47,941 bases of DNA, taken from assembly GCA_949293985.1 (NCBI GenBank), contig CASFFN010000028.1:1-47941 (forward strand), given 5' to 3'. Within the stretch, counting starts at the first letter, position 1. Each line of letters opens with the position of its first letter. Position numbers and translations under genes: made by a program. The notes beneath the pieces are model-generated. The model did no database searches. It was not told the origin of the DNA and saw only the letters and a list, made by a program, of their open reading frames with translations. Shown here one piece after another: positions 24,443 to 33,046 of the stretch. The DNA is from an uncultured Eubacteriales bacterium (GTDB lineage Bacteria > Bacillota > Clostridia > Oscillospirales > Oscillospiraceae).

Positions 24443-24700
24443 GGCTTTTTCCAGCTTTCAATCGACAGCGTGGGAACAAAGCAGTCCCAAAACCCACAAA
24501 CCCAAATGGGGGCAGGGGCAAGCGATTACCACCCCGAGCCAAAGCGAAGGGTCAATCCCGGTTGGTTCCACCCGGGGGATTCTTAAGGGGGGAACAATTC
24601 GAGCGGGAGCGAGTTGTTCCCCCCTTAAGCCGGCTTCTTTGCTTCCTTTCTTGCCGGAGCAAGAAAGGAAGGCCCCGCTGGCAAGCGCTTGCAGAAAACC
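24424..24700. repeat. R3 composite repeat, copy 2
   Basis: Parallels 6290-6511: GCGATACCGGGC, TTTCAATCGACAGCGTGGGA, GAGCCAAAGCGAAGGGTCAA, a 16-bp stem (24582-24597 with 24614-24629) and GGCCCCGCTGGCAAGCGC. Copy 2 has an extra hairpin at about 24639-24670 (CTTCCTTTCTTGC / GCAAGAAAGGAAG) absent from copy 1. No gene is seen in 24279-24788. Confidence 0.7.
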
Positions 24701-24757
24701 GATTAGAGAACAGACTGAAAGGTTATAACCGGGTACCGATACCCACCGGAGAAACAG

Positions 24758-24783
24758 GAAAAGCCTCCCATCTTGGGAGGCTT
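24758..24783 (-). terminator. Terminator of the methyltransferase gene
   Basis: Minus strand: AAGCCTCCC-AAGA-TGGGAGGCTTTTCC, a few bases past the stop codon. Confidence 0.85.
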
Positions 24784-24788
24784 GTTTG

Positions 24789-25520
24789 TTATTCCTTGAC
24801 TGCCCCTACCAGGAGCATCATGGGGCGGCGCATTTCGTCCCGCATACCGGGAAGGGACAGCATTTCCGCCGGGGGCTGAGGCTCCACCACGCGCGTCAGG
24901 CGAAAGCCATTTTCCAGCAGGGTATTCAGGTAGGTGGTAAGGGTCCTGTGGTACTTCCCCACCTTTTCTCCCAGGAAAATGGCCTCCCGGTACCCTTCAT
25001 AATAGTAGTTATCCACGGGAAAATGGAGAATTTTCCCGTTTTCGTCGTAGTACCAGTCCTGACTTCCGTAGGCGGTGAACACCGGGTGTTCCACGGAAAA
25101 GACAAAGCTGCCGCCTCTGGTCAGCCACCGGGCAATCCGGGAAACCATCTGGGGAAAGTCCCGGACATAATGAAAGGCCAGAGAACTGAGCACAACATCA
25201 AAGGAATCCTCCGGGAAATCCAGGTCCTCCATGGCAGCGCACCGGTATTCTATCCCCGGCCCGGCATTTCGCAGCCGGGCGGCCTCCAGCATTTTTTCGG
25301 AAATGTCCGTACCCAGTACCCGGGCCGCTCCGTGTTCTTGTGCATACTTGCAGTGCCAGCCATAGCCGCAGCCCAGATCCAGCACCCGCTTCCCGGCAAA
25401 GTCCGGCAGGATTTTTTCCAGCTCCGACCATTCGCCCGCCCCCTGCAAGCCCTTTTGGGAACGAAGCATCTGGCTGTACTTTTCAAAAAACACCGGGTTG
25501 TCGTATTTGTTTTCTTTCAT
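24789..25520 (-). CDS. Class I SAM-dependent methyltransferase
   Basis: 243 aa. The N-terminus is MKENKYDNPVFFEKYSQMLR; the AdoMet-binding motif I is VLDLGCGYGWH, followed by GTDISEKMLEAARL. These resemble the UbiE/methyltransf_11 group. The substrate cannot be told from sequence. Start 25520 with GGGAGGA upstream. It is monocistronic, divergent from the MFS transporter, with its own promoter and terminator. Confidence 0.88.
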   Translation of the reverse strand: MKENKYDNPVFFEKYSQMLRSQKGLQGAGEWSELEKILPDFAGKRVLDLGCGYGWHCKYAQEHGAARVLGTDISEKMLEAARLRNAGPGIEYRCAAMEDLDFPEDSFDVVLSSLAFHYVRDFPQMVSRIARWLTRGGSFVFSVEHPVFTAYGSQDWYYDENGKILHFPVDNYYYEGYREAIFLGEKVGKYHRTLTTYLNTLLENGFRLTRVVEPQPPAEMLSLPGMRDEMRRPMMLLVGAVKE

Positions 25521-25637
25521 TTTTTATCCTCCCGCGCAAACCAAAGTTTCTTATGGCGATTTGCATGGCGCGGCGGGTTCTTTTGGAAGAAGAGACCGCC
25601 CGGCATGGTTATCGCGCCTTTTTTGACAGATAAGAAT

Positions 25638-25727
25638 ATTATAGCCTGTGGGGAAAATTTGTCCACCGGAATTTGTTAAATTTTTCTTTCCCAACCGATT
25701 GACAATCCGGTGGGATTGGGGTAAATT
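25638..25727. promoter_or_regulatory. Divergent promoters, methyltransferase and MFS genes
   Basis: Minus strand: TGGACA (25665-25660), 16-bp spacer, TATAAT (25643-25638), toward the methyltransferase. Plus strand: TTGACA (25699-25704), 17-bp spacer, TAAATT (25722-25727), toward the MFS gene. Confidence 0.65.
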
Positions 25728-25756
25728 GAGGGGAAATGAAAAGAAGGAGCATATCC

Positions 25757-26917
25757 ATGTATACCCTTTTGCTGTGTCTAATCTATCTGGCTTTTATAAG
25801 CCTGGGGCTGCCGGACTCTTTACTGGGTTCCGGGTGGCCGGTGATGCACCTGGAGCTGGGCGTCCCTGTCTCCTATATGGGCATTCTCTCCACCATCATC
25901 TCCCTGGGCACCATCGTATCCAGCCTCTTTTCCAGCCGCCTCACCCGGCGGTTCGGCGCCTCCGGGGTGACGGTGGCCAGCGTGTTCATCACCGCCGCCG
26001 CCCTGCTGGGTTTTTCTGCGTCCCGCCGGTTTTATCTGCTTATGCTCTTTGCCGTCCCCTACGGACTGGGGGCGGGGGCCATCGACGCGGCCCTCAATAA
26101 TTTTGTGGCGCAGCACTACTCCTCCCGGCATATGAGCTGGCTCCACTGCTTCTGGGGGGTAGGCACCATCATCAGCCCCTTTGTGATGAGCCACGCCCTG
26201 ACCCTGGGGGCCTGGAACGGAGGCTACCGGATCGTGGGCTTTTTGCAGCTGGGCATCGCCCTGGTGCTGCTTCTGACCCTGCCGGTGTGGAAGAAGGTTC
26301 CGGGACGAGTTTCGGAAGAGGAAAAGGCGGTGGGGCTTCTGGAAGCCCTGAAAATCAAGGGGGTTCCCGGTCTGCTGCTGGGCTTTTTCGCCTACTGCGC
26401 CATTGAGGCCACCGCCATGAACTGGGCCAGCACCTACTTTGTCTCCGCCAAGGGAATTGCCCCGGAGCAGGCCGCCCGGTTTGCCTCCCTGTGCTACATC
26501 GGCATTACGGCGGGACGGTTCCTGGGGGGCTTTGTGATGAACCGGCTGGGAGACCGGCGGATGATCCTGCTGGGAGCGCTGATTTTGTCCTGCGGCTGCG
26601 TCCTCCTGCTGATTCCCGGCGGCACCGCCCTGGCCTTTTCCGGGTTTTTGATTATCGGCTTTGGGTGCGCCCCGGTGTACCCCTGTATTATCCACTCCAC
26701 CCCCTACAACTTCGGGCAGGAGAACTCCGGGGCTATCATCGGCATTCAGATGGCTTCCGCCTACCTGGGCGCTACCCTCACGCCTTTGGCGTTTGGCGTA
26801 CTGGGAAGAATTGCCGGGTTTTGGATTCTTCCCGTGTATCTGCTGGTCTTTGCGGCGCTGATGGTTTCTATGACGGAGCGGACCTTCCGGATTACCGGAA
26901 AAAACAGAAAACATTGA
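25757..26917 (+). CDS. MFS transporter
   Basis: 386 aa with about 12 hydrophobic segments and the loop 2-3 region SRLTRRFGASGVTVASV typical of the major facilitator superfamily. The N-terminus (YLAFISLGLPDSLLGSGWPV) resembles the FucP/sugar-like MFS group of Firmicutes; substrate unknown. The start at 25757 (MYTLLLCL) has GAAGGAG at proper spacing; an ATG seven codons upstream lacks such a site. It ends in a strong terminator. Confidence 0.87.
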   Translation: MYTLLLCLIYLAFISLGLPDSLLGSGWPVMHLELGVPVSYMGILSTIISLGTIVSSLFSSRLTRRFGASGVTVASVFITAAALLGFSASRRFYLLMLFAVPYGLGAGAIDAALNNFVAQHYSSRHMSWLHCFWGVGTIISPFVMSHALTLGAWNGGYRIVGFLQLGIALVLLLTLPVWKKVPGRVSEEEKAVGLLEALKIKGVPGLLLGFFAYCAIEATAMNWASTYFVSAKGIAPEQAARFASLCYIGITAGRFLGGFVMNRLGDRRMILLGALILSCGCVLLLIPGGTALAFSGFLIIGFGCAPVYPCIIHSTPYNFGQENSGAIIGIQMASAYLGATLTPLAFGVLGRIAGFWILPVYLLVFAALMVSMTERTFRITGKNRKH

Positions 26918-26957
26918 AAAAGCGGTGCAATCTTGTGTTAAGATTGCACCGCTTTTT
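26917..26957 (+). terminator. Terminator of the MFS gene
   Basis: AAAAAGCGGTGCAATCTT-GTGTT-AAGATTGCACCGCTTTTTT, symmetrical and strong in both directions. Confidence 0.93.
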
Positions 26958-27024
26958 TGACGGAAATTTCCGGCCATATTCCCCAGAAATCCTTGGCATC
27001 CTATGGACAAAAGGAGGGATTGGA

Positions 27025-27423
27025 ATGGCAAAACCTGGAAAAATACTGATTTTGACCGCCACCGCTCTGCTTCTTTGGGGGTGTTCGCCCCCGGAGACGG
27101 CGGAACCGCCCCATGTAGGGGTGCAGATTCTGGTGCGGGACGGACAGAACCGACAGCTGCGCCGGTACACCCGGCCGGAAAAGCTCCAGAAGGTGCTGCT
27201 GAAGCTGCGCACCCTGGGCTTTACCGGACTGCCGGAAACCGACCCGGAGCGGCTGCCGGGGGAGGTTCTAAACTTGCAGGTTCGTTTGGCAGACGGCAGC
27301 AGCACTGTGTATCACCTGCGCCGGGGACTGTACTTTAACCGGGATGAGCGGCCCTGGCGGAAGATCGACCCGGAGCAGGGTATGGAATTGGAAAAACTTC
27401 TCATAAATCTTCCCGGGGACTAA
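27025..27423 (+). CDS. Small lipoprotein of unknown function
   Basis: 132 aa. The signal ends LLLWGC with lipobox Cys20. The mature part is basic and shows no recognised domain, though TRPEKLQKVLLKLRTLGF and a strand-rich VLNLQVRLADGSSTVYHLR suggest a compact alpha/beta fold. AAGGAGGG precedes the ATG. It follows a terminator and has no clear promoter of its own within the 65 bp before it. It is not similar to the two lipoproteins of the protease cassettes. Confidence 0.75.
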   Translation: MAKPGKILILTATALLLWGCSPPETAEPPHVGVQILVRDGQNRQLRRYTRPEKLQKVLLKLRTLGFTGLPETDPERLPGEVLNLQVRLADGSSTVYHLRRGLYFNRDERPWRKIDPEQGMELEKLLINLPGD

Positions 27424-27481
27424 ATCCCTACGGCGGCAGTTTTCCCCAGCATCGGCAGGATTATCCCACAAATTTTTCTGG

Positions 27482-28408
27482 TCAGACTTCAAAAATGCCT
27501 TCCCGGCACTTTTGGCAGGCGTCCCCGGCAGGGCGGAGGTGGAGCTCCTGGCTTTTGATGGTGACGGTGGTGCAGGGGGGAACGGACTTGGTGATGAACA
27601 CGTTGGAGCCGATGACGCTGCACCGGCCAATCACCGTATCGCCCCCCAGCACGCTGGCGCCGGCGTAGATGGTCACATCGTCCTCGATGGTGGGGTGCCG
27701 CCGCTTTCCCCGGAGCTTTTGTCCCCCTCTGGTAGACAACGCGCCCAGGGTGACCCCCTGGTACAGCTTTACATGACTGCCGATTACGGTGGTCTCGCCC
27801 ACCACCACGCCGGTGCCGTGGTCGATGAAGAAGTACTCCCCGATGGTGGCCCCGGGGTGGATGTCGATACCGGTGAGGCTGTGGGCGTGCTCCGTCATCA
27901 TCCGGGGCAGCATCGGCGCCCCCAGGGTGTACAGCGCGTGGGCCAGCCGGTAGACGAACACCGCAAACATCCCCGGGTAGGCAAAGAGAATCTCCGCCAT
28001 GCTCCCGGCCGCCGGGTCCCCGTCGAAGGCCGCCTGCAAATCCGTTTGCAGCGTGGCCCGGATTTGGGGAATCTGCCGCAAAAAGGCAAGACCGATTTCC
28101 TGAGCGTGGGCCATGGCCGCCTCCGGAGGCTCCCCCTGCCCCTCGTAAATCCGGGAAAGCTGCTTGGACAGGTGATACATCACATCCTCCGCCAGCAGGG
28201 ACAGGTTGTGCTGCGCATGGTACATCCGGTAGTTTTTCTCCCGGAAATAGCCGGGAAAAAGGATTCTGCGGAGCTTTTCCAGAATCTGCACCATCACATC
28301 GGCGTCGGGCTTCTGAAACGGCTCCATTTTATCTATGTCCCGGCCCAGCCGGTAATCCTCCAAAATGGCCTGGGTCGCCTCCTGAATCTTCTGGGAAAAA
28401 TCTTCCAT
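27482..28408 (-). CDS. cysE: Serine O-acetyltransferase
   Basis: 308 aa, the longer form found in many anaerobes (EpsC-like). It acetylates serine with acetyl-CoA to O-acetylserine. Residues about 1-185 form the helical domain; the left-handed beta-helix with hexapeptide repeats follows (IDIHPGATIGEYFFIDHGTG, VVVGETTVIG, LYQGVTLGALS, IYAGASVLGG). A short C-terminal tail has a CQKC motif (CQKCREGIFEV). Start 28408 with AGGAGG. It is divergent from cysK, sharing the 114-bp intergenic region. Confidence 0.93.
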   Translation of the reverse strand: MEDFSQKIQEATQAILEDYRLGRDIDKMEPFQKPDADVMVQILEKLRRILFPGYFREKNYRMYHAQHNLSLLAEDVMYHLSKQLSRIYEGQGEPPEAAMAHAQEIGLAFLRQIPQIRATLQTDLQAAFDGDPAAGSMAEILFAYPGMFAVFVYRLAHALYTLGAPMLPRMMTEHAHSLTGIDIHPGATIGEYFFIDHGTGVVVGETTVIGSHVKLYQGVTLGALSTRGGQKLRGKRRHPTIEDDVTIYAGASVLGGDTVIGRCSVIGSNVFITKSVPPCTTVTIKSQELHLRPAGDACQKCREGIFEV

Positions 28409-28433
28409 ATTCCATCCTCCTGGGCTTTTTTTC

Positions 28434-28499
28434 GTTATATCATACGGACAAAGGATTGTCAATGTTCCCATTGACAGGGGAATTCCCCCGGGCTATAAT
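28434..28499. promoter_or_regulatory. Divergent cysE/cysK promoters
   Basis: Minus: TTGACA (28462-28457), 17-bp spacer, TATAAC (28439-28434), to cysE. Plus: TTGACA (28471-28476), 17-bp spacer, TATAAT (28494-28499), to cysK, both elements consensus. The two -35 boxes are only 8 bp apart, back to back. Confidence 0.85.
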
Positions 28500-28522
28500 T
28501 TTCTAAAAAACAGGAGGCGCTT

Positions 28523-29452
28523 ATGGGAATCTATACATCGCTGTGGGAATTGGTGGGAAAGACCCCCATGCTCCAGGCAAAAAATCTCGAAAAATCTCAA
28601 AATTTAACCTGCCGGCTGCTTTTGAAGCTGGAGGGGTTTAATCCCGGCGGCTCCATTAAGGACCGGGCAGCCCTTTCCATGATTCAGGCGGCGGAGGAGG
28701 CAGGGCAGTTACAGCCCGGGGCGGTAATCATCGAGCCCACCTCCGGCAATACGGGCATTGGTCTGGCCTGGGTGGCCCGGAGCCGGGGATACCGGGCGGT
28801 CATTGTCATGCCCGACTCCATGAGCCCGGAGCGGCGGCAGCTGATGGAAAGCTACGGCGCGAAAGTAGTGCTGACCCCCGGGAAGCTGGGGATGGCCGGG
28901 GCGGTGGCGGAGGCCCGGCGGCTGGCGGCGGAAACCCCCGGCAGCTTCCTTCCCGACCAGTTTGCAAACCCGGCAAACCCTATGGCCCATTACCGCACCA
29001 CCGGCCCGGAGATTTGGGCGGATACGGATGGGCAGGTGGATATTCTGGCAGCCGGGGTGGGCACCGGCGGCACCATCACCGGCGTCGGCCGGTTCCTCCG
29101 GGAGAAAAATCCGGGTATCCTCATCGCGGCGGCAGAGCCGGCGGATTCCCCCCTCCTGTCCCGGGGGAAAACCGGACCCCATGGCCTTCAGGGCATCGGC
29201 CCCAACTTCCTGCCGGAGATTCTGGATACCCAAATCTATGACCGGGTGATTCCTGTCAGCCAGAACCAGGCGGAGGACGCCGCCCGGCTTCTGGCAAGGG
29301 AAGAGGGGGTGCTGGCGGGCATTTCCTCGGGAGCGGCCTTGTACGCCGCCCTGACCCTGGGGAAGCTGCCGGAAAACGCCGGGAAAACTGTCGTGGCAAT
29401 CCTCCCCGACTCCGGGGAGCGGTACCTGTCCACCGGATTGTTCCGGCCCTGA
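28523..29452 (+). CDS. cysK: Cysteine synthase (O-acetylserine sulfhydrylase)
   Basis: 309 aa, standard length. PLP-dependent; it joins O-acetylserine and sulfide to cysteine. The PLP lysine is K46 in NPGGSIKDRAA; the substrate loop PTSGNTGIGLA and the phosphate site GVGTGGTITGVGRF follow. AGGAGG precedes the ATG. With the divergent cysE it makes the two-step pathway from serine. Confidence 0.95.
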   Translation: MGIYTSLWELVGKTPMLQAKNLEKSQNLTCRLLLKLEGFNPGGSIKDRAALSMIQAAEEAGQLQPGAVIIEPTSGNTGIGLAWVARSRGYRAVIVMPDSMSPERRQLMESYGAKVVLTPGKLGMAGAVAEARRLAAETPGSFLPDQFANPANPMAHYRTTGPEIWADTDGQVDILAAGVGTGGTITGVGRFLREKNPGILIAAAEPADSPLLSRGKTGPHGLQGIGPNFLPEILDTQIYDRVIPVSQNQAEDAARLLAREEGVLAGISSGAALYAALTLGKLPENAGKTVVAILPDSGERYLSTGLFRP

Positions 29453-29470
29453 CCCCGGGCGGATAAACGG

Positions 29471-29503
29471 AAAGGAGCGCTTCATGCAGAGGCGCTCCTT
29501 TTG
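29471..29503. terminator. Bidirectional terminator between cysK and small Cys-rich gene
   Basis: AAAGGAGCGC (29471-29480) pairs with GCGCTCCTTT (29492-29501) around an 11-nt loop. The plus-strand tail is TTGTTATGG; it lies between two convergent genes. Confidence 0.8.
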
Positions 29504-29683
29504 TTATGGTTTCAGAAGTTCCCGGATTCCGGCGGCGATGACACACTCGTTGGTGTAGGGGCAGTCCGGGTAGCCGCAATCCGTTTCCGTGAGGGTGTGG
29601 TCCTCTGTCACCACGGCCACCATCCGGCTGCCGTCCATACACCGGCAGTAGCCGGAGAGGAAGCTTTCTTGTTCCACGCTCAT
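29504..29683 (-). CDS. Tiny Cys-rich protein coupled to GH13 gene
   Basis: 59 aa: begins MSVEQESFLSGYCRCMDGSR and contains YCRC, DCGYPDCPYTNEC, so five to six Cys and a compact pattern that could bind metal. The ATG (29683-29681) overlaps the TGA stop of the GH13 gene by 4 bp (ATGA), so translation is probably coupled, and it ends just before a terminator. The ATGA coupling and a full-length frame make it likely real. I do not recognise its family. Confidence 0.68.
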   Translation of the reverse strand: MSVEQESFLSGYCRCMDGSRMVAVVTEDHTLTETDCGYPDCPYTNECVIAAGIRELLKP

Positions 29684-31524
29684 TCCTCCCGGGTGACACA
29701 GAAGCCCATGGGCGCAAGGGACAGCCAGGTGGGCGCTAAGGTGTGGATGTGGTGGCCGAACAGCACCCGGTTTACCGGCACCTGCCAGGCATCCATGCTG
29801 TGGTTGACATAGATATGAAGCTTTTGCCCGTTCAGGCTTCGGGTGAAGCTCAGCTTTCCGTCGCCGGCCTCAAGGAAGGTGATATCACCCAGCCGGAGGG
29901 GTTCCTGCGCCTTCCGCAGCTGCCCCAGCTGCTGGAAGAAAGCCAGAAGCTCCCGGTCCTCCCGGCCCCAGGGGTAGGTGCGGCGGTTGAAGGGGTCTTT
30001 GTAGCCCTCCATCCCCGCCTCGTCCCCATAGTACAGGCTGGGGGAGCCGGGGAGGGTGTACTGGAGAAAAGCGGCCATTTGCAGCCGCTCCAGGGCCAGA
30101 TCCCGCTGGGAGCGGGACAGGTGCCGCTTGGATTTCTCCTCCCAGGTGCCGTCAAAGTCGTCCACCAGGGCGGTGAGAATCCGGGGGGTGTCGTGGGTGC
30201 CCAGCATATTCATGTTGCAGGAAAGCACCTGGGGGGGATAGTTCTCCACGATGGTCATGACGGTCTCTTTCAGGCCCTGACCGCCGTCCCGCTCCCGCAT
30301 AAAGTTCAAAATGGCGGTGCGGAAGGGGTAATTCATACAGGCGTCCAGTACTCCGTCCACAAAGTACCGGCGGCGGACGCCATAGGCCTCCTTATTGGAG
30401 GCGTCCTCCCAAACCTCGCCGATGAGCAGGGCGTCAGGCTTCAGCTCCCGCAGCCGCTTTTTAAGCAAAAGTACAAACTCGTTGGGCAGCTCATCCACCA
30501 CATCCAGCCGGAAGCCGTCCGCCCCCAGCTTCAGCCAGTGCTCCAGCACCGAATCCGGCCCGGTGATGATGTAGTCGATGAAGCTCTTGTCCATTTTGTT
30601 CACGGTGGGCAGGGTGTCAAAGCCCCACCAGCAGTTGTAGTTGTCCGGCCACTGGTAGAATGTGTACCAGCTGGCATAGGGGGAGTCCTGGGTGCAGTAA
30701 GCGCCCTTGCCTCCGAAGGTCCGCTCCTTGTCAAAGTAGAGGCTGTTGGAGCCGGTGTGGGAATAGACCCCGTCTAAAATCACCCGGATGCCCCGGGCAT
30801 GGGCGGCCTTGCACATGGCCGCGAAATCCGCCTCCGTACCCAGCATGGGGTCGGGGGTTTTGTAATCCCCCGTATCGTAGCGGTGGCTGGAAAAACTCTT
30901 GGAAATGGGATTCAGGTACAAAATGGTAGCCCCTAAGGAGGCGATATAGTCCATTTTCTCCGTGATACCCCGGAAATTTCCGCCGAAAAAGTCGTTGTTC
31001 AGCACCAGTCCCTCCGGCGTGGGTTTCCAGGAGACCTCCTCGTACCAGTCATTGTGGACGGTGTAGGGCTCCAGCTTGCCGGTAAGGTCGCAGCGGCCGG
31101 ATTTACAGAACCGGTCGGGGAAAATCTGGTAGATGGTCGCGCCTTTGGCCCAGTCCGGTGTGGTAAAGTCCGCCGGAATGCAGCTGAGCTGCCAGCAGTC
31201 CCCGGCCTCCATGTTGGTGTCGTTGCCCTGCTTGAACAGCCGGAACCCGCCGGTTTTTGTGGTGATGTAGAAATAGTAAAAATACAGTCCGGTATGCTCC
31301 ATGGAGAATTTCCCCTGGTAGATGTCATAGGCCCCCCGCTTGATCTGGTAGTGCATGGGGACGGTGTGACTGGGCGTGCCATCCTGATGGCAGAACTGCA
31401 CCGTGACCTTGGTGGTCTGCACGGAGGAGGGGATGTGGATGTGCAGGGTGCAGCTTTGGCTGGGGGTGAGCGTCCCGAAGGGGTCTTTATACATACGCTC
31501 TTTGGAATCGTATAAAATACGCAT
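29680..31524 (-). CDS. GH13 alpha-glucosidase/neopullulanase-type enzyme
   Basis: 614 aa. Residues about 1-115 are a beta-sandwich N-terminal domain; the (beta/alpha)8 barrel follows (about 125-560). Conserved GH13 regions: DGVYSH (D251), GFRLDVVDE (nucleophile D341), LIGEVWED (acid/base E370), LGTHDTPR (H444, D445). It hydrolyses alpha-glucans, and no signal peptide is seen, so it is probably cytoplasmic and acts on stored glycogen or imported maltodextrins. AGGAG precedes the ATG. It lies downstream of glgA but beyond a terminator (31556-31591), so it may be partly separate from the glg operon. Confidence 0.9.
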   Translation of the reverse strand: MRILYDSKERMYKDPFGTLTPSQSCTLHIHIPSSVQTTKVTVQFCHQDGTPSHTVPMHYQIKRGAYDIYQGKFSMEHTGLYFYYFYITTKTGGFRLFKQGNDTNMEAGDCWQLSCIPADFTTPDWAKGATIYQIFPDRFCKSGRCDLTGKLEPYTVHNDWYEEVSWKPTPEGLVLNNDFFGGNFRGITEKMDYIASLGATILYLNPISKSFSSHRYDTGDYKTPDPMLGTEADFAAMCKAAHARGIRVILDGVYSHTGSNSLYFDKERTFGGKGAYCTQDSPYASWYTFYQWPDNYNCWWGFDTLPTVNKMDKSFIDYIITGPDSVLEHWLKLGADGFRLDVVDELPNEFVLLLKKRLRELKPDALLIGEVWEDASNKEAYGVRRRYFVDGVLDACMNYPFRTAILNFMRERDGGQGLKETVMTIVENYPPQVLSCNMNMLGTHDTPRILTALVDDFDGTWEEKSKRHLSRSQRDLALERLQMAAFLQYTLPGSPSLYYGDEAGMEGYKDPFNRRTYPWGREDRELLAFFQQLGQLRKAQEPLRLGDITFLEAGDGKLSFTRSLNGQKLHIYVNHSMDAWQVPVNRVLFGHHIHTLAPTWLSLAPMGFCVTREE

Positions 31525-31555
31525 AAAAGGCTCCTGAAAGATGAATTTTTACAAT

Positions 31556-31591
31556 AAAAAAAGGGGCGAAGGGGGAACCCTCGCCCCTTTT
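31556..31591 (-). terminator. Terminator of glgC-glgD-glgA
   Basis: Minus strand: AAAAGGGGCGAGGG-TTCC-CCCTTCGCCCCTTTTTTT, shortly after the glgA stop codon. Confidence 0.9.
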
Positions 31592-31600
31592 GGGTTGGGA

Positions 31601-33046
31601 TTATCCGGCGCAGACCTTTGTGAACATCTGCATATACTTCTGGGCGGGGACATCCCAGCTGAAGTCCTGGCACATATCCACATACTGCAGCTTCTGGAAG
31701 GCCTGGGGGTTGTGGTGGTACAGCGCCAGACACCGCTTCAAAGCGTTCAGGAAGTCATGAGCGTTGTAGCTCTGGAAGGTAAAGCCCAGACCGTTCTCTC
31801 CGTTCTCGTCCACGGGAGGCACGGTATCCTTCAGGCCGCCGGTGGCGTGAACCACAGGCACGGTGCCGTAGCGCATGGCGTTCATCTGACTCAGGCCGCA
31901 GGGCTCAGACTTGGAGGGCATAAGGTAGATGTCGCCGCCGGCGTAAATCCGGGAGGCCAGCCCTAAGTTGAAGGTGATTTTGGCGGCTACCCGGTCGGGG
32001 AACTCCTCCGCCAGCTCCCGGAAGAACTGCTCGAACCGGGCTTCGCCGGTGCCTAAGATAAGCAGCTGGGCGTTTTCTTCCCAGATGAGCTGCCGGGCGA
32101 TGTGGCACAGCAAGTCCAGTCCCTTGTGCCCCACCAGCCGGGTGACCATCACCATGAGGGGCACATCCGGCGCCTGGGGCAGACCCACTTCCTTCTGGAG
32201 GGCTGCCTTGCAGGCGGCTTTCCCTTCCCGGAAGGTGTCGGCGTTGTAGTGGGCGGGGAGAGCCGGATCGGTCTCCGGGTTGAAGGTATTCACATCGATG
32301 CCGTTGGTAATGCCGGTGAGCTTCCAGGCCGCCGGGGACAGCACGCTGTCCAGCCCATGGGCGTAGTAGGGATACATCAGCTCCCGGGCATAGGTCTCGG
32401 ACACGGTGGAAACCATGTCGGCGGTCTCAATGGCGCCTTTCATCATGTTGACGCAGCCGCTCATATCCAGAGTGGGACGCCACTCCCAGGGCAGGGCCAG
32501 CACGTCGTCAAAGAAGCTGCCTTCCGCCCAGCCCTGATACTCCACATTGTGGATGGTGAACACGCACTTGGTGTCGGGAAGCAGGGGCTGATACTGGGCC
32601 TTCAGCAGGGTGGGAACCAGGGCGGTCTGCCAGTCGTTGCACTGGATCACATCGGGGATGAAGTCCAGATTCACCAGGGTGTCCAGGCAGGCCTTGGAGA
32701 AGAAAGCGAAGCGCTCGCCGTCGTCGATGTCGCCGTAGATGGCGCCCTCTCTGGCACCGAAGTAGTACAGGCTGTCGATGAAGTACACCCGCACCCCATC
32801 GGCCCGGTTTTTCAGCCGGTATACACCGGCGTACTGATTCCGCCAGCCCAGGCTTACATAAAACTGGGAAACTTGTTCCACCTCATACTTGGGGTTGTCC
32901 AGAATCTTCTTGTAGTAGGGGAGAATCAGCACCACCTCGTTGCCGGGAATCCGGGCCAGGGCGGAGGGCAGAGCCTCCATCACATCTCCCAGGCCGCCGG
33001 ACTTGATATAGGGCGCGCCTTCGGAGGCCAGCATGGCGATTTTCAT
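31601..33046 (-). CDS. glgA: Glycogen synthase (ADP-glucose)
   Basis: 481 aa GT5 enzyme. It adds glucose from ADP-glucose to glycogen. The substrate motif KSGGLGDVMEALPSAL (from residue 16) and the C-terminal catalytic stretch SKSEPCGLSQMNAMRYGTVP are present. It overlaps glgD by 4 bp (ATGA). Last in glgC-glgD-glgA. Confidence 0.95.
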   Translation of the reverse strand: MKIAMLASEGAPYIKSGGLGDVMEALPSALARIPGNEVVLILPYYKKILDNPKYEVEQVSQFYVSLGWRNQYAGVYRLKNRADGVRVYFIDSLYYFGAREGAIYGDIDDGERFAFFSKACLDTLVNLDFIPDVIQCNDWQTALVPTLLKAQYQPLLPDTKCVFTIHNVEYQGWAEGSFFDDVLALPWEWRPTLDMSGCVNMMKGAIETADMVSTVSETYARELMYPYYAHGLDSVLSPAAWKLTGITNGIDVNTFNPETDPALPAHYNADTFREGKAACKAALQKEVGLPQAPDVPLMVMVTRLVGHKGLDLLCHIARQLIWEENAQLLILGTGEARFEQFFRELAEEFPDRVAAKITFNLGLASRIYAGGDIYLMPSKSEPCGLSQMNAMRYGTVPVVHATGGLKDTVPPVDENGENGLGFTFQSYNAHDFLNALKRCLALYHHNPQAFQKLQYVDMCQDFSWDVPAQKYMQMFTKVCAG

